Below, one piece after another: positions 1-7,281 of a stretch of DNA of 48,068 nt. A program made the translations under genes and the position numbers. Source of the stretch: DAOTVS01 sp034436375 (GTDB lineage Bacteria > Chloroflexota > Anaerolineae > SpSt-313); the NCBI GenBank assembly GCA_034436375.1, contig DAOTVS010000175.1:1-48068 (forward strand), in the 5' to 3' direction. The notes under the pieces were generated by a model. That model was not told the DNA's origin, searched no databases, and was given only the letters and a program-made list of their open reading frames with translations. Each line of letters starts with the position of its first letter. The stretch's first letter is position 1.

Positions 1-675
1 TTCTGCCGTCTGCGCTATCGGCTCTGTATGCAGATAGAGCGGAGCCAACGACACCGGGTCGTCGCGCTCGCCGCGCAACAGACGCTGCCACGCCAGTTCG
101 GCCAGGTAGCCCGCGCGCCGTAGCTGCGCCGCTGGCGACATCAGCACGGCATTGGCGCCCAAGGCGCGCTGCACCGCTTCGCGCGCTGCCGGCCCCAACT
201 CGCCCGCGAAAAGGGTCCGTTCTCTGATGCCCTCGGCGAGCTCAGCCATCGGCAGCAGGCGATCTTTGCTGGCCCGGTGCCACTGGTCGCGCCCCACCCG
301 GTAATCGGCCACCGCATAGCGGCCGCGCCCAATCTCCATCACCGCGCGTACCGGCATGCGTTGACCGATCAAAGACTGTGCCAACGCATCGAGCGTCGGC
401 ACGCCCAACACCGGGAGCCCACGGCCCACTGCGAGCCCCTTGGCCACACTCAGCCCAATGCGCAGGCCGGTGAAAGAGCCAGGGCCAATGGCCACGGCCA
501 CACCACGCAGGGCGCCGGGTTCTATGCCCTGTTGGGCCAGCATCTCTGTCACGCGAGGCATCAGCTCCACCGTCTGATTATCGGTCGAATACCAGCTCGT
601 TTCTGCACGCACGCCTCGCTCATCGTACAGCGCCACGCTCGCCTGGCGGGTAGCAGTATCCAGCGCCAGCAGCAT
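1..675 (-). CDS. tsaB: tRNA t6A biosynthesis protein TsaB (3' end cut by window)
   Basis: The reverse strand is open from an ATG at 675 to the window edge, 225 codons without a stop. The protein begins MLLALDTATRQASVALYDE and has the family hallmark GPGSFTGLRIGLSVAKGLA, then LGVPTLDALAQ. TsaB is the inactive ASKHA-fold partner of TsaD. With TsaD and TsaE it forms the complex that transfers threonylcarbamoyl to A37 of ANN-reading tRNAs in the cytosol. The last visible residues (SLAPLYLHTEP) match the usual TsaB C-terminus, so only a few codons should be missing. Its ATG overlaps the tsaE stop as ATGA, so the two are translationally coupled. tsaD is not in the window. Confidence 0.93.
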   Translation of the reverse strand, partial: MLLALDTATRQASVALYDERGVRAETSWYSTDNQTVELMPRVTEMLAQQGIEPGALRGVAVAIGPGSFTGLRIGLSVAKGLAVGRGLPVLGVPTLDALAQSLIGQRMPVRAVMEIGRGRYAVADYRVGRDQWHRASKDRLLPMAELAEGIRERTLFAGELGPAAREAVQRALGANAVLMSPAAQLRRAGYLAELAWQRLLRGERDDPVSLAPLYLHTEPIAQTAE

Positions 676-1184
676 CAGTCTTTCCCCCCGTACATATCGC
701 GCGTCAGCTCGGCCACGAGCGCCACGTAACGCGCGCCCTGGGGCTGCATCAGCAGCCCACGCTTGGTGGCATCCATATGGCGGAACGAGATCCACAAGTA
801 ATCCGGGGGCAAAATCTCACGCACTCGCTCAGGCCACTCAATGGCCACCACCCCTTCGCCATAGAGATAATCTTCCAAACCGAAATCGAGGGCTTCCTGG
901 GGGCCCGTGACCCGGTAGAGATCGAAGTGATAGAGGGGCGGCCGACCGGGCGCGCCACGATAGACATTCAGTAGTACAAAGGTCGGGCTGACGATGGGTT
1001 CCTGCACCCCAAGCCCCTCACCGAGCCCCTGCACAAATGACGTCTTGCCGCTGCCCAGGTCGCCTTCCAGGCAGAGGATGTCGCCGGCCTGCGTGCGTGC
1101 ACCCAGCCGCGCACCGATCCGTCGCGTCTGGGCCAGGCTATGGCTGATGATGTCCAGTGTGTTGGCCTTTAGGATGGGCGACAC
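675..1184 (-). CDS. tsaE: tRNA t6A biosynthesis ATPase TsaE
   Basis: 169 residues, normal for the family. TsaE is the P-loop ATPase that powers turnover of the TsaB-TsaD threonylcarbamoyl transferase. The Walker A motif GDLGSGKTSF is at residues 41-50, followed by the family segments SPTFVLLNVY, LYHFDLYRV and VVAIEWPER (Walker B-like region). The start is GTG at 1184 with GAGG about 7 nt upstream. It is first in a two-gene operon with tsaB (ATGA overlap). A good promoter lies about 50 bp upstream. Confidence 0.95.
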   Translation of the reverse strand: MSPILKANTLDIISHSLAQTRRIGARLGARTQAGDILCLEGDLGSGKTSFVQGLGEGLGVQEPIVSPTFVLLNVYRGAPGRPPLYHFDLYRVTGPQEALDFGLEDYLYGEGVVAIEWPERVREILPPDYLWISFRHMDATKRGLLMQPQGARYVALVAELTRDMYGGKD

Positions 1185-1234
1185 AACCAGCCTCTTCTCG
1201 TATGCTCAACAGAAAATCGTCATGTTACGTCCGC

Positions 1235-1262
1235 ATTATAGCCGCTACGGGGCAGACGTAAA
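1235..1262 (-). promoter_or_regulatory. Sigma-70-like promoter for tsaE-tsaB
   Basis: On the minus strand: TTTACG, 16-nt spacer, perfect TATAAT. It ends about 50 bp before the tsaE GTG and sits just inside the edge of the inverted repeat at 1276-1479. Confidence 0.6.
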
Positions 1263-1275
1263 GTGATACGTGATA

Positions 1276-1479
1276 CGTGATCCGTGATGCGCGAGGCCGC
1301 CGTGACTCGTAATGAGTAAGTCGCAATAAGTAAGGCCGCCACGACGGAGCTTTTGTAGCTCTTCATAGCGCTCATCACAACGAGACTCCCGCAAAGCATC
1401 GCGCACGTCGAAATGGCAGCTTTACTTATTACGGTTTACTTATTACGAGTCATGGCGACCTTACGCATCACGCATTACG
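1276..1479. repeat. Long inverted repeat built of heptamers (copy 1)
   Basis: Two arms of about 63 nt (1276-1338 and 1417-1479) are reverse complements at roughly four of five positions and flank a 78-nt core. The arms consist of degenerate 7-nt units (GTGATAC, GTGATGC, GTAATAA type) around a conserved block AAGGTCGCCA / TGGCGACCTT. Further GTGATAC units extend the left side to about 1263. The right arm supplies the TAA stop of the flavin reductase gene. A relative with the same core block is at 20102-20245. No coding capacity is evident. Confidence 0.75.
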
Positions 1480-2047
1480 CCTCCTCCCGTTCTTTCACCT
1501 CGAACTGGCCCCCAAGGAGCGCAAACGTGCGCCCGCCCAGGTGCTGCAGCGGCGTCAGCTCCTCGTTGGGAAGCAGCCACCGCTCGTTGAATGCCTCCTC
1601 ATCGGCCCAGGCGCCGATGACCTCACCCAGGAAAAGGGAGTGATCGCCCGCCTCATGGATCTGCACCAGGCCGCATTCCATGTGCGCCAGGCACTGCTCG
1701 ACCCACGGCACCGTTACCCGCCGACCGTCGATAGCCGTCAGCCCCAGCTTGGCGAACTTGTCCACGTCGCGTCCCGATAGCCTGCCGCATTGCAGCACCT
1801 GTTCGGCCAGGGGACGGCCAGGAAGGTTGAGCACAAACTCTTGGCTCTTGCTGATGAGATAGTGTGTGTAGGTGGTAGGGCTGATCGCCACAGCGACCAG
1901 AGGCGGGCGATGGCTGGCCGGCGTGACCCACGCAGCAGTCAGGATGTTCGCCTGCCCGCGAAACTGCGCCGTTACCAGCACAATCGGCCCCGGCTCCAGG
2001 AGGCGCAGGCATCCCAGCAGAGGCAGTTCCTTCTTCTCTTTGGACAT
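1475..2047 (-). CDS. Flavin reductase-like / flavoredoxin family protein
   Basis: 190 residues from an ATG at 2047, preceded by GAGG at good spacing (MSKEKKELPLLGCLRLLEPG). The fold family is the FMN-binding split barrel: GPIVLVTAQFRGQANILTAA near the N-terminus, then AWVTPASHRPPLVAVAISPT and FVLNLPG, which are typical of flavin reductase-like proteins. These bind FMN and either reduce flavin with NAD(P)H or act as small electron carriers; the substrate cannot be told here. The reading frame is open far upstream, but that part lies antisense to another gene and carries no protein signal. The stop codon falls in an arm of the inverted repeat at 1276-1479. The gene appears monocistronic with its own promoter. 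Confidence 0.88.
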   Translation of the reverse strand: MSKEKKELPLLGCLRLLEPGPIVLVTAQFRGQANILTAAWVTPASHRPPLVAVAISPTTYTHYLISKSQEFVLNLPGRPLAEQVLQCGRLSGRDVDKFAKLGLTAIDGRRVTVPWVEQCLAHMECGLVQIHEAGDHSLFLGEVIGAWADEEAFNERWLLPNEELTPLQHLGGRTFALLGGQFEVKEREEA

Positions 2048-2099
2048 CGGGTTCCCTCGGTCAGAGTTGTTGCGTCCAATCGGACCCCAAGTAACGAAC

Positions 2100-2128
2100 A
2101 CTATGCCATAGGCAGCAGCGCCTGTCAA
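2100..2128 (-). promoter_or_regulatory. Promoter of the flavin reductase-like gene
   Basis: Minus strand: TTGACA, 17-nt spacer, CATAGT. The predicted start point is about 46 nt upstream of the ATG at 2047. Confidence 0.6.
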
Positions 2129-2351
2129 GGCCGCCAATGCCCTGCCTGCCTGGCCCACATATGCCGCGCCCTTTGGCTCACCCGTTCCTGCCCCTGCTGC
2201 CCGAGCTCTGAAGCCCCTGCTTTCCTCTTTCCCTAACGCTTGCCTTACACTCAGATCGCACTTGCTCGTGATATGCTGCATCAGGCTTGCCTGCGTGTTT
2301 TTGCCTGCCGTGCGGCCCCGCGGGGCTAGAGCCGCTGCGCTGAGGGTGCAA

Positions 2352-2368
2352 AGCCCCCTCAAGGGGCT
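2352..2368. repeat. GCAAAGCCCC hairpin in a 438-nt intergenic stretch
   Basis: The stretch 2048-2485 holds no credible gene. Its main structure is AGCCCC-ctcaa-GGGGCT, preceded by GAGGGTGCAA. Nearly the same arrangement (GAGGGCAA, AGCCCC, GGGGCT) recurs at 32963-32986 in another intergenic region. This suggests a small dispersed palindromic repeat rather than a gene-specific regulator. Confidence 0.45.
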
Positions 2369-2485
2369 GTTCAGTTCGCAGTGCTTTGTATTCTCAGCAC
2401 AATGGCCTCCGGCCCTGGCATGCAGCGCGATTTGAGGGCGGCCCTCGTATTGCCCGAGCCCATCGACGACCCAGGGAGGTAGAGA

Positions 2486-4060
2486 TTGCCTCATGCAAAC
2501 CAGGCGCCAAGGCATAGCGCCTCGGCCCTTCTCCTCAGCATAGCCGCTTTGCTTCTGTCGCTCTGCTGCCCGGTTGTACCGGCGCAGGCTGCGTCCGCCG
2601 GGACTAATTATTATGTCGACAGCCGGACGGGCTCGGACAGCAACCCGGGCACCTCGGCAGATCGGCCCTGGCAGAGCCTGGCCCCCGTCGAGGCTCACCA
2701 TTTCCTGCCAGGCGACGTCATCAATCTGGCGCGGGGGTCGACCTGGACCGGCGGGCTGTTCATCGATGATTCCGGGGTGGAGGGCAGCCCCATCACATTC
2801 CAGGCCTATGGCGAGGGGGCGGCGCCAATCCTGCGCAACCCGGGCACATGGACGACCGCGGTGACGATCGAGGCGAACTGGGTAGTCTTGTCCGGGGTAA
2901 TGGTCCGCGATGCCTATGAGTATGGGATACGAATCGCTGCAGGCGCCGATCACAACACGATAACGGGCTGCGAGGTGACCCAGGTGGGGCAAGGCGTGGG
3001 GGTATTCGGCCAACATAACCTGGTAACGCACTGTTATCTGCACGATCTCGTGATGGTGGTCAACACCCCGGGCGGCTCTGATGATTACGGCGCCGTCGGG
3101 GTTGTCGTGATGAACTCTTACAACGAGATATCGTACAACCGCATGGTCCGCTGCTCGGCCCCAAGCTATGATTTCGGCAATGACGGAGGGGCCGTCGAGT
3201 TCTACGGCAACGTGGATGGCTGCCTTGTGCATCACAACTGGGCGACCGAGAACGATGGCTTTATGGAGATCGCCAATGGCTCCTCGGCGGATAACGTGGT
3301 CGCTTACAACGTCATGTACAACAACCGCCGGGCGGTGGTGTTCCACACCGGCGGCAGTGTGCCCAGCGCCTTCCGCAACTTTCGCCTGGAGAACAACACC
3401 ATTGTCGAGGTCGATACGCACCCCGATGGCTCTTGGGAGTGGGTCCTGCTCTCCTTTTGGGATGCCGCGCCGCCGCCCGGGAGCATCATCATCCGCAACA
3501 ACATCTTCTACATGAGCCACGTCAGTCATGTGGCCAATCTGGGCGGGTTTGATCACGATCACAATCTCTACTACCTGCGCGATAGTGGGGCAGATCTGGG
3601 GTTTGCGCTGGGCGCAGCTGAGCAAATCGCCGACCCCCTGTTTGTTAATCTGGCAGCACAGGACTTTGCCCTGCAGCCAGGCAGCCCATGCGTCGACCGG
3701 GCCGCGCCCGCCCTCTATGGAGTGGATTTTGCCGGGCATCCCGTGCCATGGGGCGCGGACCCCGATGAAGGCGCTTTTGAGTGCACACTCTCTGTGACGC
3801 CTGCCCCCAGCGCTGCGCCCAGCCCAATGCCGAGTGCGACCGCTACTCCTGTGCCGACGCCAGTTCCCACGGCGACTCCCAGCCGGGCGCCGACGCTGAC
3901 ACCGACGGTGAGCATCTCACCCAGCAAGACCCCCACGGCCGTGGTTTCGTCGACGGGCAGAGTTCGCGCCACACCCACGATAGCCCCGATGCGACGGCCA
4001 GGCGCCAAGGCGCTGTTGCGGATACTCCCTCTGCTGGCGTGGCCCTTACAAGGCCAGTGA
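2486..4060 (+). CDS. Secreted right-handed beta-helix repeat protein
   Basis: 524 residues. A TTG start is chosen because GGGAGGT lies 5 nt upstream; the nearby ATG is out of frame. The N-terminus has a basic stretch, a Leu-rich core and an AQA-type cleavage region near residue 35. The mature start (NYYVDSRTGSDSNPGTS, then PWQSL) is the usual N-cap of parallel beta-helix proteins. The body has repeated short strands with N-ladder turns (NTITGCEVT, NLVTHCYLHD, NEISYNRMV, NVVAYNVMYNNRRAV), as in PbH1/polysaccharide lyase or epimerase folds. From about residue 437 there is a Pro/Thr/Ser linker, ending in a short hydrophobic tail (LLRILPLLAW). Substrate unknown. It converges with the polysaccharide operon, which suggests a link to carbohydrate. 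Confidence 0.85.
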   Translation: MPHANQAPRHSASALLLSIAALLLSLCCPVVPAQAASAGTNYYVDSRTGSDSNPGTSADRPWQSLAPVEAHHFLPGDVINLARGSTWTGGLFIDDSGVEGSPITFQAYGEGAAPILRNPGTWTTAVTIEANWVVLSGVMVRDAYEYGIRIAAGADHNTITGCEVTQVGQGVGVFGQHNLVTHCYLHDLVMVVNTPGGSDDYGAVGVVVMNSYNEISYNRMVRCSAPSYDFGNDGGAVEFYGNVDGCLVHHNWATENDGFMEIANGSSADNVVAYNVMYNNRRAVVFHTGGSVPSAFRNFRLENNTIVEVDTHPDGSWEWVLLSFWDAAPPPGSIIIRNNIFYMSHVSHVANLGGFDHDHNLYYLRDSGADLGFALGAAEQIADPLFVNLAAQDFALQPGSPCVDRAAPALYGVDFAGHPVPWGADPDEGAFECTLSVTPAPSAAPSPMPSATATPVPTPVPTATPSRAPTLTPTVSISPSKTPTAVVSSTGRVRATPTIAPMRRPGAKALLRILPLLAWPLQGQ

Positions 4061-4074
4061 CTCGCAAGAGTGGG

Positions 4075-5205
4075 TTAACCCGCAGCCACCTGGCGCCAGA
4101 GGGCCAGATGCTGGGCGGCGATGTGCTCCATACGGAAGCTGCGCTCAATTCGGGCCCGCCCCCGCGCCCCCATCAGGCGTGCGCCGGCAGGGTCTGCACT
4201 GAGCACGGCGATAGCCTGCGCCAGCCCCGCCACATCATCCGGTTCGACCAGCAATCCCGTTTCGCCATCGACAACCAGCTCCGGATTCCCGGCGATCCTG
4301 GTGGCCACCACGGGCTTGCTGCAGGCCATGTACTCCAGAATGCTGTTCGAGCACATTTCTGTAGGCTGGTTTGTCGCCAACACGGCAATGTCGAGGGCTT
4401 TGGTGAAGGGATAGGCGGGTACGTGCTGGCCCAGGAACGCAACCTGGCCATCTATGCCGAGATCACTCGCCAATCGTTGCAGCGAGGGGCGCTCCGGCCC
4501 GTCGCCAATGATGGCGCAGTAGAGGCGCTGCGTTTCCAGCAGCCTGGCCACCGCCCGAATGAGCGTATCCACCGATTTGCGCTTGACCAGGCTGCAGACG
4601 GTGCCGACAATGGGCGTGCCGGCGGCCCAGCCCAGTTGACGGCGGAGGTTAGCGGGGGCGGCGGCGTCGATTTGCTCGATCTCTACCCCATTGTAGATGA
4701 CCTGCACCTTGGCCGGGTCATAGCCTCTTTTCTCGATGAGGCGCGCGCCGAAATTCGAGTTGGGAGAGAAACGGTCGGCAAGCCGGAAGGTGACCCACCG
4801 GTCATATCGGTCGAACAGGCCGCCTTCCGCATAGGGGCCGGCATAGCCGCGGTCCCCGCGCTCCGAACAGATCAGCGGTACGTGGGCCAGCGCGCTGGCC
4901 AGGGCCGCGATGGCATCTGCGCTCCACAGAAAGCTGTGCACGACCTGCGCACGGCTGGCCCTCAGGCTGTCGGCCAGCCACTTGATGACGCGAGGGTCAT
5001 GCCGCGTGTAGGGTGAAATGGCCACCGGCACGTGCGCCGCAAGCTCCGGCAACCAGTCGTTGGGCCCATCCTGCACCAGAAGGAAAAGGCTGAATTCGAC
5101 CTGACTGCGCGGAATGGCATTGCACAGCTTGACGATGTGATGTTCAGCTCCTCCCATCTCCAGGTTGCGCGTTACCAGGGCTACCCGCAATGACTGATCT
5201 GGCAT
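4075..5205 (-). CDS. GT4-family glycosyltransferase (last gene of polysaccharide operon)
   Basis: 376 residues from an ATG at 5205 with AAGGAGG upstream; an adjacent GTG at 5208 is less likely. The N-terminal GT-B half opens RVALVTRNLEMGGAEHHIVK, with the GGAE loop typical of GT4. The C-terminal half has VIYNGVEIEQI, GTVCSLVKRKSVDTL and the nucleotide-sugar site EYMACSKPVVATRIAGNPE, followed by DGETGLLVEPDD. It transfers a sugar from a nucleotide donor to a lipid-linked or polymeric acceptor on the cytoplasmic face; donor and acceptor are unknown. It follows the flippase gene by 10 nt and ends 14 nt from the convergent beta-helix gene. Confidence 0.9.
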   Translation of the reverse strand: MPDQSLRVALVTRNLEMGGAEHHIVKLCNAIPRSQVEFSLFLLVQDGPNDWLPELAAHVPVAISPYTRHDPRVIKWLADSLRASRAQVVHSFLWSADAIAALASALAHVPLICSERGDRGYAGPYAEGGLFDRYDRWVTFRLADRFSPNSNFGARLIEKRGYDPAKVQVIYNGVEIEQIDAAAPANLRRQLGWAAGTPIVGTVCSLVKRKSVDTLIRAVARLLETQRLYCAIIGDGPERPSLQRLASDLGIDGQVAFLGQHVPAYPFTKALDIAVLATNQPTEMCSNSILEYMACSKPVVATRIAGNPELVVDGETGLLVEPDDVAGLAQAIAVLSADPAGARLMGARGRARIERSFRMEHIAAQHLALWRQVAAG

Positions 5206-5215
5206 CACAGCCTCC

Positions 5216-6496
5216 TTACCTGGTCAGGATAGCTGCCGCACGTACCGCAGGGAGCATGAGGCTGCTCTCAACCGCGATCGCCAGCAGCCATCCCACGCTG
5301 AGCCCGGTCAATCCCCCCATCCGGGCGCCCATGGCTGCGCCCAGCAGCTCAAGCAGGGCGCCGAGCGCTACGAAGAGGGTAGCTTCCAGAGTGCGGTTCT
5401 GCAGCCGCCGCAGGGTGACATAGTGCGACCTGATCAGCCAGGGGAAGACCCCCAGGCCAAGTATGCGCACACACGGTGTCGCTTGCTCAGCGTAGCTATG
5501 GTTGAATATCCCGAGCACGAACCCCGAGCCTAACCATAGAGCGCCTGCCGCGAGGAGCGAAAAGGCCAACCCTAGCTTGAGGGTCATGCGGACCTTTTGG
5601 GCCAGCGCGTCAGGCTCGGCAGAGGCTATGGCAAAGAGCACCGTGCCCAGTGACGCGGGCCCAACAAAGGCAAAGCTGGCGATCATCCACGCGATGTAGA
5701 AACGGGCGTTCATGCTCGCCGAAAGCAGCGCGGTCACCAGCATCGGCAGCAGTAAGCTGGGGGCTTGCAGAACCAGGTTGAGGGCATGGTGCCCCAGGGC
5801 AACCTGCCCCAGTCTGCGGATGGGCCCCAGCCGCAGGCGGCAGAGCTGCGGCAGCACGCCCCGGCGCGCAGCGACCGCTGCCAGGTACACCAACGAGATG
5901 ATATTGCCCGCGGCCCAGATACCGTAGATCAGCAGAGCATCTCTGCTTGCTGCCCAAAAGCCGAGCGCAGCCAGAATGAGGAGCTTGGCAGTGGCAAAGA
6001 GCGTGTTGCGCCACAACTGCAGTGCGCCGCGCAAAAGACCGATCAGCGCCTGATCCAGGACCATGGTCAGCGCGGTAAGGCCAACGCCCGCCCCAAATAG
6101 TAGCACCGCTTCGGGCCCCTGACCGATGGCGAGGCTGGGAGTGACCAGGGGCGCTGCCAGGGCGAAGGCGATACCCAACCCTCCGCCTGCGAGCCCCGCA
6201 ATGAACAGCGCGGTGCTGATGAGGGGCAGTGCATTCTCTGGATCTCGGGGCAGCTCCCCGACCAGGAGCGTTCCCAACCCGAGCACGGCCAGGGTGCTGA
6301 GGAGCATCATCGCGGAAATGCCGGCCGATGCCAGGCCGACGGCATCGGCCGGGAAGAGACGCGCTGCCAGCCACCAGAAGATAAACCCGAGCCCTGAGGT
6401 GATGGCTGTGCTGCCCACCAACGAGCCCGCATTGATCACAAGGCCTGTGTGAGGAATGATCTGCAGGCGCCATGACTGCCTAGAGGCTGACTTCAT
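5216..6496 (-). CDS. Polysaccharide flippase (Wzx/MATE-like membrane protein)
   Basis: 426 residues, almost entirely hydrophobic, with about 12 predicted membrane helices. The N-terminal segment LVINAGSLVGSTAITSGLGF, then FWWLAARLFPADAVGLASAG, resembles the first helices of oligosaccharide flippases of the MOP superfamily (Wzx, RfbX). Such proteins move undecaprenyl-linked glycans across the membrane. The start has GGAG about 8 nt upstream. It lies among glycosyltransferases, which fits export of the product made by this operon. The sequence is not specific enough to say which glycan it moves. Confidence 0.85.
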   Translation of the reverse strand: MKSASRQSWRLQIIPHTGLVINAGSLVGSTAITSGLGFIFWWLAARLFPADAVGLASAGISAMMLLSTLAVLGLGTLLVGELPRDPENALPLISTALFIAGLAGGGLGIAFALAAPLVTPSLAIGQGPEAVLLFGAGVGLTALTMVLDQALIGLLRGALQLWRNTLFATAKLLILAALGFWAASRDALLIYGIWAAGNIISLVYLAAVAARRGVLPQLCRLRLGPIRRLGQVALGHHALNLVLQAPSLLLPMLVTALLSASMNARFYIAWMIASFAFVGPASLGTVLFAIASAEPDALAQKVRMTLKLGLAFSLLAAGALWLGSGFVLGIFNHSYAEQATPCVRILGLGVFPWLIRSHYVTLRRLQNRTLEATLFVALGALLELLGAAMGARMGGLTGLSVGWLLAIAVESSLMLPAVRAAAILTR

Positions 6497-6528
6497 CCGT
6501 TGGCTCCGTTGAGCAAGCCGGGGGCGCC

Positions 6529-7206
6529 TTATTGCCCACCGGCGGGCAAGCTCACATGCCGGTAGATGGTCTGCGGGTCATCCAGGCGGTAGAGCAGCGC
6601 CTCAATCTTGCCGTCTCCAGCATCGGCGGGCAGGGTGATAGTCCCTTCCCACGCCTGGCCCGGCTGCAACTCGATGATCGGGCATTCGCCAGCGTGAGCG
6701 CCGCCCTGGGTTACCACAAGCCTGTATTGCATCGCTGTGCGCTCAGCGCTCTGCACGCCGATGCGGACCGTTCCTGTGGTGGCTGTTGGCGTGGAATCCG
6801 CTTGGATCCACAACTGGGTAAAGCCCGGTGTGGGTTCACTCTTGGCGCTGACAACCGCCATGCCCAGCGCTCCCACAGTAATGAGTGTGGCCAGAGTGGC
6901 ACATACGATGGGCCCCTTGCGCAGTCCGGGCCAGGAGGGCCAGGCCAGGTGGAAATGGCGCAGCCCTGCCACAATGCCGAGCAAAAGAATCAAGCCCCCC
7001 AACAGCACGGCCCAGGACCCCGCCTGCAGGCCCCATGGGGTCCAGTTCAAGACCAGCCCGGCCAGGCCCACCAGAGCGATGCTCAGCGCCAGGCTGAGTG
7101 TGAGTTTCTCCCAGAATCCCAGTGCCTGTTGGGCCTGCATGGCCCGTAGCAGCATATAGCCGGGCAGAAACATAACCAGGATAAGCCCCAGGATGGCTCT
7201 GATCAT
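6529..7206 (-). CDS. DUF1616 membrane protein
   Basis: 225 residues from an ATG at 7206 (AGGTAGGTG upstream). The open frame reaches 7281, but the extra N-terminus has no family match. The segment RAILGLILVMFLPGYMLLRA, then LALSIALVGLAGLVLNWTPWG, is the N-terminal signature of DUF1616. Four membrane helices lie within the first ~125 residues. A ~100-residue extracytoplasmic domain follows (FTQLWIQADSTPTATTG, then YRLVV and a GQAWEG turn), also part of DUF1616. The molecular role of the family is unknown to me. It sits directly after a GT-C-like membrane protein and before the flippase, so I infer a part in assembly or export of the glycan. Confidence 0.82.
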   Translation of the reverse strand: MIRAILGLILVMFLPGYMLLRAMQAQQALGFWEKLTLSLALSIALVGLAGLVLNWTPWGLQAGSWAVLLGGLILLLGIVAGLRHFHLAWPSWPGLRKGPIVCATLATLITVGALGMAVVSAKSEPTPGFTQLWIQADSTPTATTGTVRIGVQSAERTAMQYRLVVTQGGAHAGECPIIELQPGQAWEGTITLPADAGDGKIEALLYRLDDPQTIYRHVSLPAGGQ

Positions 7207-7281
7207 CGTGCACCTACCTGAAACGATCTGTGGCGCCGCTCGAACCGGCGCCGGCCGCGAGTTGCATCCCTGTGCTCTCAC

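Noticed and set aside
2048..3739. Open minus-strand frame extending the flavin reductase by more than 550 codons
   Set aside because: It lies antisense to the beta-helix gene, has no domain signal, and a ribosome site and promoter mark the real start at 2047.
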